Shown: positions 35,136 through 47,636 of the stretch, in pieces
Numbering within the stretch: position 1 is the first letter of the stretch
How the letters are laid out: each line of letters starts with the position of its first letter
DNA from: Bradysia coprophila
Taxonomy: Eukaryota > Arthropoda > Insecta > Diptera > Sciaridae
NCBI RefSeq assembly: GCF_014529535.1
Contig: NW_023503372.1
Coordinates: forward strand, 4,630,988 to 4,694,987
Length of the DNA stretch: 64,000 nt
Reading direction: 5' to 3'
The notes under the pieces: generated by a model
Database searches by the model: none
What the model was told of the DNA's origin: nothing
Seen by the model: the letters and a program-made list of their open reading frames with translations, nothing else
Position numbers and translations under genes: made by a program

Positions 35136-38100
35136 TCAAAATCGATCTTTGGATGAGGCCACATATTCCATATCGTTCAAATTTTGAATTTCTTGCAGTT
35201 CTTGGAACTTTTCGTGATCGCGAATGTGTGCGTAATTAGCTGCCAGACACATTAGGTAATGGACCATACTGAGTATCACCAACAAACACGATACCGTTGC
35301 TAGTATGAACATCACTTCGGCCTTCTCGACGCCGTCCTTACAAAATGCTTTCACTTCGAATTTTTCGCAGATTTTCATGTCCTCGTCCCGGGTGCCGTAC
35401 GGGAACATAAAGTCTAAAGAAACGGAAAGAGAGTTTCGATTGAAATTTTGGTTCATATGCAATGAGAAAAGTGTAGCAACTTACGGAACTGTGTCAAGTC
35501 TATGCATCGTCGGTTCGTTTCGATGCTCACTTCCGAGCATAGATTCCAAAATATTGTGTAGACAAAGGTAACGACAACCAAGAAGCATAGAATCAATATC
35601 CAGACAATGTTCAACACGTACGTAATGCCCATAAACTGAAAAATCACGTTCCACATAAGATCTATCCAGATCAGTCTAAATTCCCTTCAATCAATTCTTA
35701 CCACAGCGCACGATATCCTTCCGCCAACTCTCGATCGCCAAGCTCTGTACACTTTATACCGCGTCGAGCCGGTAGCCAGGCATCCGACAAATAGTATCAT
35801 AAAACCAAGTGCAGCCATACTGGCACCGATGACAACGAAAATCATTTGTACCGCTTCAATCCACAACAGCCTCAGATGAAATACTTGATCCAGCATGATG
35901 ATCGTCAGCGACGCACCGCGATACATTGTGCCACAGAATATGCCCACACCAAGTAGGCACATTACGGTGGCTATTAATGTTGCGTAGGGGATGCGGGTCA
36001 TACATGATTTACAGCAGTTGCCTAAATGGAATGGAAATGATTAACCAATTGGGGCAAGGTAGGTTAAGGTGGAAGTGGAAATATTAAATGTGAACTGTCT
36101 AACGATAATGGTACATTGTCATATCAACCTCAAGAGATGCTAAGATTAACGAGAATTCTTATTTCTACCCAAATAGTCAAACAGTCTAGTGGAAACAACG
36201 GTGGTATTAGTACACGAAATAGACCTCCTGTTGTATAAAAATGACTTACGACAACGACAACAACATTTTTAATCCGGAGTGACTATTCGACACCAGTGTC
36301 GAATAGCCAAGCAACACAATGCATGCTATTTGACACCGGTGTCGAATAGCCACACAACACAATGCATGCTATTTGACACCGGTGTCGAATAGCCACACAA
36401 CACAGTGCATGCTATTTGACACCGGTGTCGAATAGCCACTCAACCCAGTGTATGCTATTTGACACTAAAAATTCCACACACCCCTCCCCTATTTGTAATG
36501 TAACGGATGTCATAATAAAAATTTGGTAACTCGGTAAACAACAATTCATTAAGGCATGATGTTATGTTCGTAAATTTAGCTGATTCTTAAACAAAGATGT
36601 CAAATGTCTAAAGCTACTATCGTCTGTTATGATGACAATCGGTGAATTTCTAGCGATTATCATCATCATTGACGATAGTCGCTCTACATATTTGACAGCT
36701 AAGTTTACGATTTGTCAAAAAATACGATCGTAACATCATTTACGAACTTACAAAGTTACTAGCGTATCGGCGTGAAGGGCCTTTTTGTGAGAACTGTCGA
36801 GTGTTTTAATCAGGGCAAGAAGCTTCGTTCGCATAGGCGAATTGTTTTCTATGTTCTACATTGAAAAGTGGTCGCTAAAATGGAGCTCACAACAATAAAC
36901 TCAACAAATGTGGGAAACTTTTTACGCAACTGAACCCTAAACGACAGAATGCTGCCTTGATACCATTTTACCAATAGCTAGTGGTTTGACGATTTTCTCC
37001 GTCTTAATTGTTTAATAACGTAATTGACGTAACGCTAGTGCTTTAACAGCCCTCATTTCCCTGTCACATTGTGTAACGCTAGACCAGAATCACTGCCACC
37101 TTCGTATTACGTAATTTTTGAACGGCCCCATAGTTATTGTTATTTGATCACCTAGTGTACAAAACAGGATATTGCAAAAAGAGCGTTGTTTGCGAGCAAA
37201 TCGCTCAAGTTGGAATTTCATGTTTTGTCCCGAAGTGATCACGCCTACGATCTGGCTAACCGGTTTTATCCCCGAAAAAAACACTAAATTTTTCTAAACA
37301 AAATTCTTGACAATTGCCGATGAGAACAAACAAAACATCAACTGAACGCAATCTTATCATCACATTTAAGTGGAGAAAGTAAGGTGATTTACATCGCACA
37401 CGTGAAAAAGGTTTTTCATGCTCCATTTGACAACGTAGGAGACTAAAAGGAGAGACATAAGTGAATGTTTCACTGATCTACGATAAATTTCGTCGGAAAA
37501 TATGAGTGAATTTAACTTATATATTGAGATTAGCTTGGCAACTCAGCCAATGCTATTCGACACCCACCTTTGGGGACCAGAAAAAAATTTCGCGGGCGCG
37601 ACACACAGGTGTCGAATAGCCAAACAACACAGTGCATGCTATTTGACACCGGTGTCGAATAGCATCGGCCTTTTTAATCTGCTTGGATTAGTCACACAAA
37701 AATTATCTTCAAATCTAACTTCATTAATTGATATGATACAACGAGCACACGAAGCCGTAATTAATTTATAATTCGTTTTCAGTTGGTGTTCCTTCATTTC
37801 CATTTATTCGCACGACGATTCCAATGAAATTTTTAAATTATCTGTAAAGTGCCGCGACTGGCACTCAAAATGTTGATTTAGTTTTAAGTCCCGCATGAAG
37901 AGCAGTGGGCTAATAGGTTTCTTATGGTAAGTTTAACATTGTAAAACTGAATGCCGGAGTAAAGGGTGTTATTAGGTCTAGTGGATCGAGTGAAATTTTT
38001 TAATTATTTTTAAGTGTTTGCGGAGCTCCAACTACATCAGTTTATATTATTAAACAATCAGCGAAAAAGTTTCGGAGTTTGTTTTTCGAATGTGTGATCC

Positions 38101-39688
38101 AGCTGGCCTTTTCATCTGGTATGTGTTCCCATACATATTTGAATGTACAAATTTTCTTGTCATACGTGTGTGTGTGTGTGTGTTTAAGAATTTAGCTGAA
38201 GCAAAGTAGGTGCAGAATTCTGTACTATACATTAATTTTGTCTTTGTATCAGGAAAGTAAACACGCCACCTCTGCCTGTTTTACTTGGCCATATCGTTCT
38301 TTCTATTGTTAAAAGGTTCTATGTTCCTACTAATTGATTACTGCCATCCTTCAAACAGTGGCTTTTAAATTGAATTGCAATCCGGCTTCAACAGGTTACA
38401 ATAGTTCGTCAGGGAAACCCATATCGCTCGAATTGTTATTGTGGATAACAAATGTTGCGGACGGCTACTATCTGTTATCGCTCTGACCATATATACTCTG
38501 ACTGACGAGGTCTTATGTAGCAAAACACATGTTCAAACAAATGAAGTAAAAGATTTAAAATCTATCTCAAAAGAAGTAATAGATCCGATAGTAGAACTGC
38601 TGAGACAATCATCTGTGAAATGGTAAACTTCTGTCCAAACTGCATTTAGTGTCGAAACTAAAAGTGTGGCATTCATCTATTGATTAGCTGAAGAATCTAT
38701 TTTGTGTCTCCTCCAATTTTCTAAAGATCCAGCATACTAGTACTCGTAGTCACCCTTGTAGTCACCGTAACGACATATGAAAAAGTCAGGGCCCACAGCT
38801 TTCAGTCCAGACTGTTGGTATTGGTATCAATACACCGCAAAGCAAGCTCCAGATCAGAATTAATTAAGGGCATGCTCGCCGCAGTAGTCAGAATGTCTCT
38901 TGTAAATTAAGTTTTTAATATAATGGCACTGCGTTCCGACGTTCTCCGCAAAAAAAATTAAGACCCAAATGACCCTTAAAAAATGTGTTCTGGTTTGCAG
39001 TGCGTTGCTAGTATGCATATATCCATAAAATCAAATTTCAATGATTTAACAATTATTACAGAAACAAGCACTGTCATCACCTCACTTCCTTTAATGTTAT
39101 ATCTATGTAGACAAAGTCAACTAGATACGACACTGATTCATAATCCATAATTAAAATGGCATTAAAACGGTAAACAAATTGACTGAAACAGGTTACAGGT
39201 TGCAACCATCAGCGTAATATTCTGTACGGAAAGAATTGTGCGAGAAGTTACAGACAAGATTGATTGAGGCATGACCACAATAGAATTGCTATACGCGCTG
39301 GTTACCGTCATTTATTTTCATTAAAAAGAAGAGCTAAAAAACCGTTTATTACAATCGATACTGTGCTAACCCGACGAAAATCTTATCAGACATCAGATTA
39401 GACACACTATACCCTTTCTGCTGGTTAACATAACATCGAAATACAAAAAATGAACTGATAACAAAATGAATTTTTTTTTCGATTTATTTTACCTGACTTA
39501 TGATTATTTCCATGTAGCGATGCTTCAGAGAAACGATCAATGGAATAGTCTGACCTATAGACGCTGCGTCGGTGATTTACTTTGTTATTATTGTAAGCTC
39601 TAGTCATAACGCCATCATCATCAAAATTAGTTTCCAATAAAATCTCTTCACGCGGATCCCGTATGCGATCACGATTTCTTGCTTCCAT
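35136..39688 (-). CDS. M6: Neuronal membrane glycoprotein M6 (proteolipid family)
   Basis: Four coding exons on the minus strand: 39688-39493, 36021-35702, 35635-35485 and 35413-35136, giving 314 aa with matching phases. The first exon encodes a hydrophilic N-terminal cytoplasmic extension (MEARNRDRIRDPREEILLE...). The second opens with NCCKSCMTRIPYATL, the cysteine-rich start of PLP/DM20/M6 proteins whose cysteines are palmitoylation candidates. Four membrane segments follow, with the extracellular loop carrying cysteines (CSEVSIETNRRC, KAFCKDG) and a cytoplasmic tail ending SSKDRF. This is the only fly member of the myelin proteolipid family; it acts at the plasma membrane, and in Drosophila is needed at tricellular junctions. 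The first intron is 3.5 kb and contains two arrays of a 43-bp palindromic repeat. An alternative start without the long exon would be typical for the family. Confidence 0.93.
36281..36468. repeat. 43-bp tandem repeat with GACACCGGTGTC core, in M6 intron 1
   Basis: GACAC begins at 36289, 36332, 36375, 36418 and 36461, an exact 43-bp period with four full units. Each unit contains CTATTTGACACCGGTGTCG and continues AATAGCCACACAACACA, so CTATT(T/C)GACACCGGTGTCGAATAG is a 24-bp palindrome in the best copies. The array is AT-poor relative to its surroundings. Confidence 0.95.
37556..37664. repeat. Second cluster of the 43-bp repeat
   Basis: CTATTCGACACC at about 37554 and, 60 bp on, AGGTGTCGAATAGCC followed by one full unit with GACACCGGTGTCGAATAGC. 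About 1.1 kb from the first cluster in the same intron; the interval between could be an insertion or part of the same element. Confidence 0.85.
38166..38183. repeat. (GT)n microsatellite
   Basis: A run of about nine GT dinucleotides within the M6 intron. Confidence 0.85.
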
Positions 39689-41730
39689 ATTTTCGAAATT
39701 TCAAAGAAAAAATTGTTTTGTCTGTTTCGATGTTAATGTGGTTCGGTTCAGTCTTTATGTTGGAATTCCAGAATGAAATTCTTTGAATGGAATTTTTTTA
39801 ATTTAACTTAGACACAACATACAAAAGTAAGTTGTTTTCCTTTAGGAGAACATTGTTGATGGCAACACACAAAAGAATTCTTCAATATTGCACTATACGC
39901 TGCGCCGTCGAACAAAATATCACATTTTTTTCGTAGTTGCTCTGTTCGAACACAAATTACTTTTGAGCTAATGAAAAGAATTTATTGTTTCAATTAATTA
40001 GAACACAAAACTGTCCGCTAATTACAACAAAATGTGGAATTAAAACAAAAAAAACACTGAAGCGTTTGATTCAATTATACATTGAAGAAATGAATTAGAA
40101 AAATTCAGTACAAAAGGATGAATGAATGTGAATCACACAACAACTTATTGGAACTGATTAAAGTTTCTATGAATTTTTCTTCCCATTCGGTATACGTTGC
40201 GTTGGTATTTTTCTGTGTATTACAATGCACAGTGTGTCACTAACATATAGTCCGGTCTGATACTCATGACAATAGAATTTTTAGCCGATTTATTAACCCA
40301 TTTGATTCATTCGAGAGAAATTTCTTCGAATCAGTTTTTGAATAAATTCACATTTAGTTGTCACTGATCCAATGGAAGTTAATCAAATACGTCGACTCGA
40401 CATTGTCGAGTCCATAATTCTTAATTCCAGCTCAGACCCGACTATATTCTCATGAATTACATTTTTGTACTTGTGTGCATTCATAAAGTGAAACAAAAAA
40501 AAATGAAATTCGTGATTGGATCTTAGCTTTGATGAAGTGCATCTGTGGAAACTAATAAAGCGTTTGATGGCGTTTTCGTACGCGATTGTTAAGCTCTGAT
40601 CTTCGGTGCTAGAGAGAGCATTGGTCGAACTAATAAAGCAACATGAATGAACGATATATTGCAAGTAAATTGTGACAATAAAAACATTACATGTAATCCC
40701 AACGTAAAACATACACAAAGAAAGAAACGAATATCTTATCCGGTTGATTGGAGCATTGCTGGTGAGTGAATGAGACGGTAAGTGAAACAAGTGGTTGAAG
40801 AACAAAAAAAAAAAAAAAATCAAAATTCGCAGGCCCCACCTATGATCCATGGCTATATGGTTCTTATCTTTTATGTACAATTTTATCTAAACGTATTTTA
40901 TAAACACCAAATTCGAATTCTATTTTGTTGAATGAACGTGCTACATACCCATTCTTATTTGAATAATATCCGTGCGGTTAATAGTACGAATCAATGGTCA
41001 AAACAAACTTGTAGTCGTGTGTTTTATGGCCTAATTTCACAATTAGTCTGCATCAGAATCGTACTGATGATCACTTTTTTCTTACAATCAATAATACGAA
41101 AACGAGATCTAAACAGTTAGTGGTTCGGTGGATCAAAGTTTCACTTAACTTTGTTCTTAGACAATTACTTATAACAACAATTAAACATCAACAACAAATC
41201 CTCGCCATTTTAAGGTTTTGCAAGAATTGCATTCACTTTTTTGTTGCTCAAAATTTAAAAATTTTGCTGAATGTCCCAGCAGAAATTACTGGGTGAAACT
41301 GAGGCCCGTGAATTGCAGTTAATCAGTAAAGCAGTGGCAATCATAATTTAAAGTAAAAACATTTTACACTCGCCAAACCATGAAAACACTGAATATCACG
41401 CGTCAAAAGTTATCGGAAACCACACTTTTAGTTCTCTCTCATCAGACCTTGCAAACAGGTCTAGGGATCCAGGCGATGTTTTACTTAATGGTGGAGTTTG
41501 TTTATGTTATTCGTCAAAGATAGAAATTTGATACGAAGGCGGAGCTTACTCTCCGTATCAACGAGTAGCGTGATGCACATCGAACGATCAACTCGTTCGG
41601 CTTTATATCGCGTATTTTCGGTTTCGTTATTATTCTCATTCTTCTTCTATACATTCAAGTTCAACCTTGAACGGTGTGTTTGGTATTTGGTTTTGTTGTT
41701 TGCCTGTGGTGTGACGAGTGTAAAATTGTG
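39689..41730. other. Upstream of M6
   Basis: AT-rich with many A-runs. Promoter and 5' UTR of M6 are expected close to 39689. A 165-codon minus-strand frame at 40383-40880 is low-complexity and is not called as a gene. Confidence 0.4.
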
Positions 41731-41892
41731 TGCATCACGGTATTGAAACCACTCAATCACAGTATATGTGTGAGTTCGTATACCACTCGACTTCGTATCG
41801 ACGAAACATACATACTTATACAAAATTTATTCTCTCTGTATACGAATTCACACGTATACTGTAATTTCGTGGTTTCAATGGGTTGTGATGAA
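41731..41892. repeat. Inverted repeat with TTGAAACCAC arms
   Basis: About 41731-41783 pairs with 41838-41892 with mismatches: GCATCACGGTATTGAAACCA on the left, TGGTTTCAATGGGTTGTGAT on the right; both continue into CAGTATA(C/T)GTGTGA. Probably a small MITE. Confidence 0.65.
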
Positions 41893-42470
41893 AGTTCATG
41901 GTTTGACCGTCGAAACTGATCGCCTGCGCAAATGTCAACATTTTCTTTTTGATTTTTCACGTCAATGATCTATTGAAATTGAGATATAGACTTAATAAAC
42001 CAATTTATTCAACGTATACTACATGCCTGAAACATTAATAGTTTCACAAATTGTGTATTTACTGAGCGTCATAGACCTGAAACGTCATTCTTCCTCTTCT
42101 TAAAATGGCGAAAATCACAGCCCATCCAAGTGATGCAAATAACTATTTATGGACAAATTTCACTGTAGCATTAAACATTTGCTTCGTGAGTGTCCTTTAC
42201 GAAAGCAGCCATTTTCTCGAATCTTATGGATCCTAGATACTTACAAACCATCCACAATATTGTGAGTCTCCCCTATTATATGTGCCTTGGCATCAGTTAC
42301 AGACTAAGCACTGAGTATACTTTATAGTGTTATCGCAATTTTACTCGTAAAATGGTCTTGTGCCTAGCGTGTGGGAAGTTTGTATTTCGAGCCGAAGGCA
42401 AGGAAGGCATATTAGACTTCTTTCGTTCAAAGCTTGATAGAAATTCTATTACTTCATTCGTTTCCCGAGT
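41893..42470. other. Intergenic, nothing recognised
   Basis: No gene or clear repeat noted. Confidence 0.5.
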
Positions 42471-45183
42471 AAAAATTTAGTTCTCAGTGAGACTGTAAAA
42501 TGAGCATGATCAACGGTCTCATTTCAGTCTCCTTACGTATTCAGTCTCATTTCATTCTCACTTTTTCTTTTCTTTGATGATTGTTGAACAAATAGTGAAC
42601 GAGACCGGCCGAGTGGTCTCTTTTTCAATATTTTACGAGACTTTTGAGACCGACCGAGTGGTCTTTCTTGGATTATTTTTTGTTGGATTTTACGAGACTG
42701 GCCGAGTGGTCTCGTTTTGAATATTTTACGAGAAAGTAAGAGACCGACCGAGTAGTCTTTCTTGGAATATTTTTCGTTGGACTTTACGAGACTAGCCGAG
42801 TGGTCTCGTTTTGAATATTTTAGGAGAATGTTAGAGACCGACCGAGTGGTCTTTCTTGGATTATTTTTCGTTGGACTTTACGAGACTGGCCGAGTGGTCT
42901 CGTTTTGAATATTTTACGAGAATGTAAGAGACCGACCGAGTAGTCTTTCTTGGATTATTTTTTGTTGGATTTTACGAGAATGGCCGAGTGGTCTCTTTTT
43001 GAATATTTTAGGAGAATGTTAGAGACCGACCGAGTGGTCTTTCTTGGAATATTTTTCGTTGGACTTTACGAGACTGCCCGAGTGGTCTCGTTTTGAATAC
43101 TTTACGAGAATGTCAGAGACCGACCGAGTGGTCTTTCTTGGAATATTTTTCGTTGGACTTTACGAGACTGACCGAGTGGTCTCGTTTTGAATATTTTAGG
43201 AGAATGTAAGAGATCGACCGAGTGGTCTTTCTTGGATTATTTTTCGTTGGACTTTACGAGACTGTCCGAGTAGTCTCGTTGTAAGAAAATATTTTTTTAG
43301 ATGATGAGACCAACTGAGAGGTCTCATTTCAGAAAAATGTTTTTTTGGACTTTAGATACCGTCCGAGAAGTCTCAATGCAAGAAAATATATTTTGTAAAT
43401 CATGAGACCAACTGAGAGGTCTCATTTCAGAAAAATGTTTTTTTTTACTTTAGATACCGTCCGATAAGTCTCAATGCAAGAAAATATATTTTGTAAATCA
43501 TGAGACCAACTGAGAGGTCTCATTTCAGAAAAATGTTTTTTTTTTACTTTAGATACCGTCCGATAAGTCTCAATGCAAGAAAATATATTTTGTAAATCAT
43601 GAGACCAACTGAGAGGTCTCATTTCAGAAAAATGTTTTTTTGGAATTTAGATACCGTGAAAGAAGTCTCATTGCAAGAAAATATTTTTTTTAGATGATGA
43701 GACCAACTGAGAGGTCTCATTTCAGAAAAATGTTTTTTTGGACTTTAGATACCGTCCGATAAGTCTCAATGAAAGATTTTTTGTAAATCATGAGACCAAC
43801 TGAGACGTCTCATTCCAGAAGAGGCTAAGAGGGTGATTTTTCTCGTCTTTTTTCTATTTATTTTTTAAATGAAAAACATGTCGTCTTACATTGCAAAGTA
43901 ATTGTAACGAAAGTTTATGTCTTAATATCTAAGGACTTAACGACGGATCTCTTCTTTAGTTAGTTTCTTTTCGATCAGGCAGTGCCTTTATCACATATAA
44001 AAAAATATTTTCTTGCAATGAGAGTTCTCTCACGGTATCTAAAGTCCAAAAAAAACATTTTTCTGGAATGAGACCTCTCAGTTGGTCTCATCATTTACAA
44101 AATATATTTTCTTGCATTGAGACTTCTCGTACGGTATCTAGTACTTGGAGTGGTGACCGGAAAATATATCACGAAATAAAAAAAAGGTAAAAAAAAATCA
44201 AATAATACTCAAACTTCTATCATTTCAGCGAATTATAAGAAAAAATGAAAAACTGTGCCATCTGAGAATGCAGGAACAAACTAACAGCTTAAAGACAATG
44301 AAATATCTCACACTTGGAAAACAGAAATGAGAGTTCTCAGATGGTCATTAGAAGATGTCAAAAAGAAAGTGAGAGTTCTCAGATGGCCTCAAAAGGATAT
44401 CGAAAAAAAACTACAAAGAGACTTCTCAAAGAATCTCAGAAAATATCGAAAAGAAAGTGAGAGTTCTCAGATGGCCTCAAAAGGATCTCGAAAAAGAAAC
44501 TCAAAAGAGACTTCTCAAGGAGTCTCAAAAATATTTTGATAATCTAAAAGAGAGACCCCTCAGTCGGTCTCATAAATATTTTTGAAAAGAGACCACTCAG
44601 TCGGTCTCGCAAATTATTTAAAAAAGAGACCACTCGGTCAGTCTCGTAAAATACAGAAGAGAGACCACTCGGTCGGTCTCGCAAAATACAGAAGAAGAGA
44701 CCACTCAGTCGGTCTCGCAAACTATTTAAAAAAGAGACCACTCGGTCAGTCTCGCAAATACAGAAGAAGAGACCACTCAGTCGGTCTCGCAAAATACAGA
44801 AGAAGAGACCACTCAGTCGGTCTCGCAAATTATTTAAAAAAGAGACCACTCGGTCAGTCTCGTAAAATACAGAAGATGCGACCACTCAGTCGGTCTTGTA
44901 AAATACAGAAGAAGAGACCACTCGGTCGTTCTCGCAAAATACAGAAGAAGAGACCACTCAGTTGGTCTCGTAAACTATGTAAAAAGAGACCACTCGCTCC
45001 GTCTCATACAGTCTATTAAATGATTTAAAACGAGACTTCTCATCGGTTTCGCAATCATCATCATCATCAATTCATCAGTATATGAGAAGAAACCAGTCTC
45101 AAACGGTCGAAAAGAGACATCTCACCTCCATACAAAAAAAACGGTCTCAAAAGGGGTCTCACTTTCACTTTTTTTTTTACTCG
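42471..45183. mobile_element. Giant foldback element with GAGACC...GGTCTC tandem-repeat arms
   Basis: The ends are CCCGAGTAAAAA (about 42471) and TTTTTACTCGGG (to about 45183). The left arm contains at least seven copies of a 94-bp unit (GTCTTTCTTGG at 42661, 42755, 42849, 42943, 43037, 43131, 43225), then about six copies of a 98-bp unit (GAGACCAACTGAGAGGTCTC at 43306, 43404, 43502, 43601, 43699, 43792). After a central region (about 43830-44030) the right side repeats these themes on the other strand: one or two inverted 98-bp units (44030-44150), then many shorter GAGACCACTCGGTC units (44540-45010). Each unit is itself built round a GAGACC/GGTCTC palindrome. There is no transposase; the 145-codon frame at 44582-45019 is repeat-derived. 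Architecture recalls Drosophila FB and Galileo elements. Confidence 0.85.
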
Positions 45184-45526
45184 GGTGAACACTATAAATT
45201 CGTTTGCTATAAATTTACACATGAACCAGAAATCACTGGTTATTTTTGTCGTTGCTACCAATACACCATAAGAAATGACCAACACTAGCCCTTTTCTAAA
45301 TGGAATATTTTAGAGCAATCAAGAAATTTGAAAAATTTGTTGCGCTCATTTGTAGCTCAATATATCCGATAGAACCACATTCAACCAAAAGAGCGAATGT
45401 CAAGTTAGAAACTTTCACTCAACCCTGGACATTGTGTCATGTGTCAAAAACTTAATTTTATCTCCAAGTTCGCAGTGTTTTGATAAATAAATTGAGGAAA
45501 ACGATTTTTCCTTTCATTTCTAAAGA

Positions 45527-46894
45527 ATGTTACGAAATGGAATTCACAGATGTGGAATCTACAGATTGAATGTATGTGAAGATACAGTTTTGTGCATTGT
45601 GCTGTACCTTTGACCTTATATCGCCATTCAAATCTCGTAAATTGTTGTTTTTCAGTGTCGTTTGCAGCATTCACGCAGTAAAAGTTTAGACGACATTCGC
45701 GAACGATTATCGAGTGGTCCAAATTTCCAAGATTTTGTTCAAAATCCGGATACTTCAAACGATGAATGGAAAGACTATGATGGCAAATTGAAACGGGAAA
45801 AAGGCGAAAACGAGCGACTTCGACTACCGCCATGGTTGAAAACAGAAATTCCGATCGGAGAAAATTTTTCGAAAATTAAAAAGCAGCTCAGGGACCTGAA
45901 ATTGGCCACAGTCTGCGAGGAGGCACGTTGTCCGAATATCGGTGAATGCTGGGGAGGTGGAGAGCATGGTACACAGACAGCAACGATAATGGTACGTAAA
46001 AACGATGATTTTGTTATCAGAAAGGTCGATGAAGATCATCGCAAAAGTGGCGACACGCAATAGTGATGTAACTGCTCGTCATCCAAACTCAATTCATTTC
46101 AGCTTATGGGAGATACATGTACACGAGGATGTCGTTTTTGTTCGGTAAAAACAGCCCGTAATCCACCACCACTTGATGCAAACGAACCAAAACATACAGC
46201 GACAGCTATTGCGTCATGGGGACTCGATTACATTGTACTCACGTCAGTTGACCGAGATGATTTACCGGATGGTGGGTCTAAACACATTGCTGAGTGCATC
46301 AGGGAAATTAAATTGAAGTGAGTCGCCTTGTGGTTTTCTTATCTCTTGACCCTGATTGCGTTTACTTAACTTTCCCTCCGCCCTTACAGGAATCCAAAGA
46401 TTTTTGTCGAATGCCTAGCGCCAGATTTCCGTGGTGACATCGAGTGTGTTAAAACGATCGCCACATCCGGATTGGATGTGTACGCTCATAATATTGAAAC
46501 TGTGGAAAAACTAACTCCGTTCGTGCGAGATCGACGAGCCAATTATCGGCAAACATTGGCGGTGCTGAAAGAGGCGAAGAACATCAATCCGAAATTGGTC
46601 ACAAAATCGTCAATAATGTTGGGGCTCGGTGAAACGGACGCCGAAGTCGAACAAACTCTGCAGGATCTTCGATCGGTTGGAGTGGATTGTCTGACATTAG
46701 GTCAATATATGCAGCCAACGAAAAGGCATCTGAAAGTCATTGAATATGTGACACCGGAAAAGTTCAAACATTGGGAGAATCGTGGGCAAGAGTTAGGTTT
46801 TCTTTATACGGCAAGTGGGCCGTTGGTGCGTAGTTCGTACAAGGCAGGTGAGTTCTTCATAACTAGCATACTGAAGAGTAGAAACGAACGATAA
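45527..46894 (+). CDS. Las: Lipoyl synthase, mitochondrial
   Basis: Four exons join in frame: 45527-45571, 45656-45991, 46103-46317 and 46390-46894, giving 366 aa (family about 370). The N-terminus [25 protein letters not shown] is basic and hydroxylated, as expected for a mitochondrial presequence. The auxiliary 4Fe-4S cluster motif C-x4-C-x5-C lies at Cys102, 107 and 113 ([12 protein letters not shown]). The radical-SAM motif C-x3-C-x2-C lies at Cys133, 137 and 140 (CTRGCRFC). The C-terminal RSSYKAGE (346-353) supplies the conserved serine that binds the auxiliary cluster. The enzyme inserts two sulfurs into octanoyl groups on the lipoyl domains of pyruvate and 2-oxoglutarate dehydrogenases and the glycine cleavage H protein. 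Symbol follows the fly gene; LIAS in mammals. Confidence 0.95.
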
Positions 46895-47491
46895 GTTTAA
46901 CTGTACGTTCCGTAGATCTGTTGTTAAAATGAATTTATTTATGAGAATATCAATGTTGAGATAAAACCACAACCGTTAGTGTTTCCATTTCATTTATTTA
47001 AGAGTCTGATATGCTTGGGAAGCAATCCACTAAAACGTCGAGTTCGCCGATTTTTCTTGAAGAATTTTTTGATTCATTTAAGAAGGACCTGCTTTAGATT
47101 GATATTGAAATTCTTGACGTATTTGAGGAATCAGTGTTGAAAAAAGCTAGATTAGATTTATCAGGGTCGGACGATCACAAACGTGATCTTGAAACCTTGA
47201 TTGTCCTTTGTTAACTTCGCGGGCATTACTTCGGTCAGAGTGACAGTCCCAAAGTGTCAATCTCGGAGGGTCTTACTACATAGTCTACCAAAAGCTTACG
47301 TCTTAATTGAGTAACAAGAACATCTAGGAGTCAAGTGCCGGTTCACCCGACAGTGTCCGGTAATCGTTCCCACCACTAATATTTGGCTCACTTTGCAGCA
47401 GGATTCGTGTATGAACCTTACCTTCATCGACTTTGCTAGTACTTTTGCACACGAGTATATACTAATATCTAAAATCTAAATGCGCTGTCTG
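46895..47491. other. 3' flank of lipoyl synthase
   Basis: Nothing recognised apart from the expected 3' UTR. Confidence 0.45.
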
Positions 47492-47636
47492 ATTAGCGAA
47501 TTATAAGAGAAATGAGAACTTCGTTTTCTTCGCCTAACGATGTCAATAGGAGTTTTTGATACTTTAAAAGAATCACTGTCGTCAGCCCATTTTCTGAATG
47601 AAGCAAAAAATTTCATTTTTATTATAATTCGCTAAT
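47492..47636. mobile_element. Small MITE with 15-bp perfect TIRs
   Basis: ATTAGCGAATTATAA at 47492-47506 is the exact complement of TTATAATTCGCTAAT at 47622-47636. The 145-bp unit has no coding capacity. Confidence 0.75.

Noticed and set aside
40383-40880. 165-codon minus-strand frame upstream of M6
   Set aside because: Phe runs reflect poly-A tracts on the plus strand; no domain and no splice context, although hydrophobic stretches resemble membrane segments.
42600-43800. Regular direct repeats that could suggest a CRISPR array
   Set aside because: Units are 94-98 bp and nearly identical throughout with no unique spacers; the genome is eukaryotic.
44582-45019. 145-codon plus-strand open frame with repeating DHSVGLA words
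   Set aside because: It is a translation of the GAGACC tandem repeats; the opposite strand is open too. No gene.
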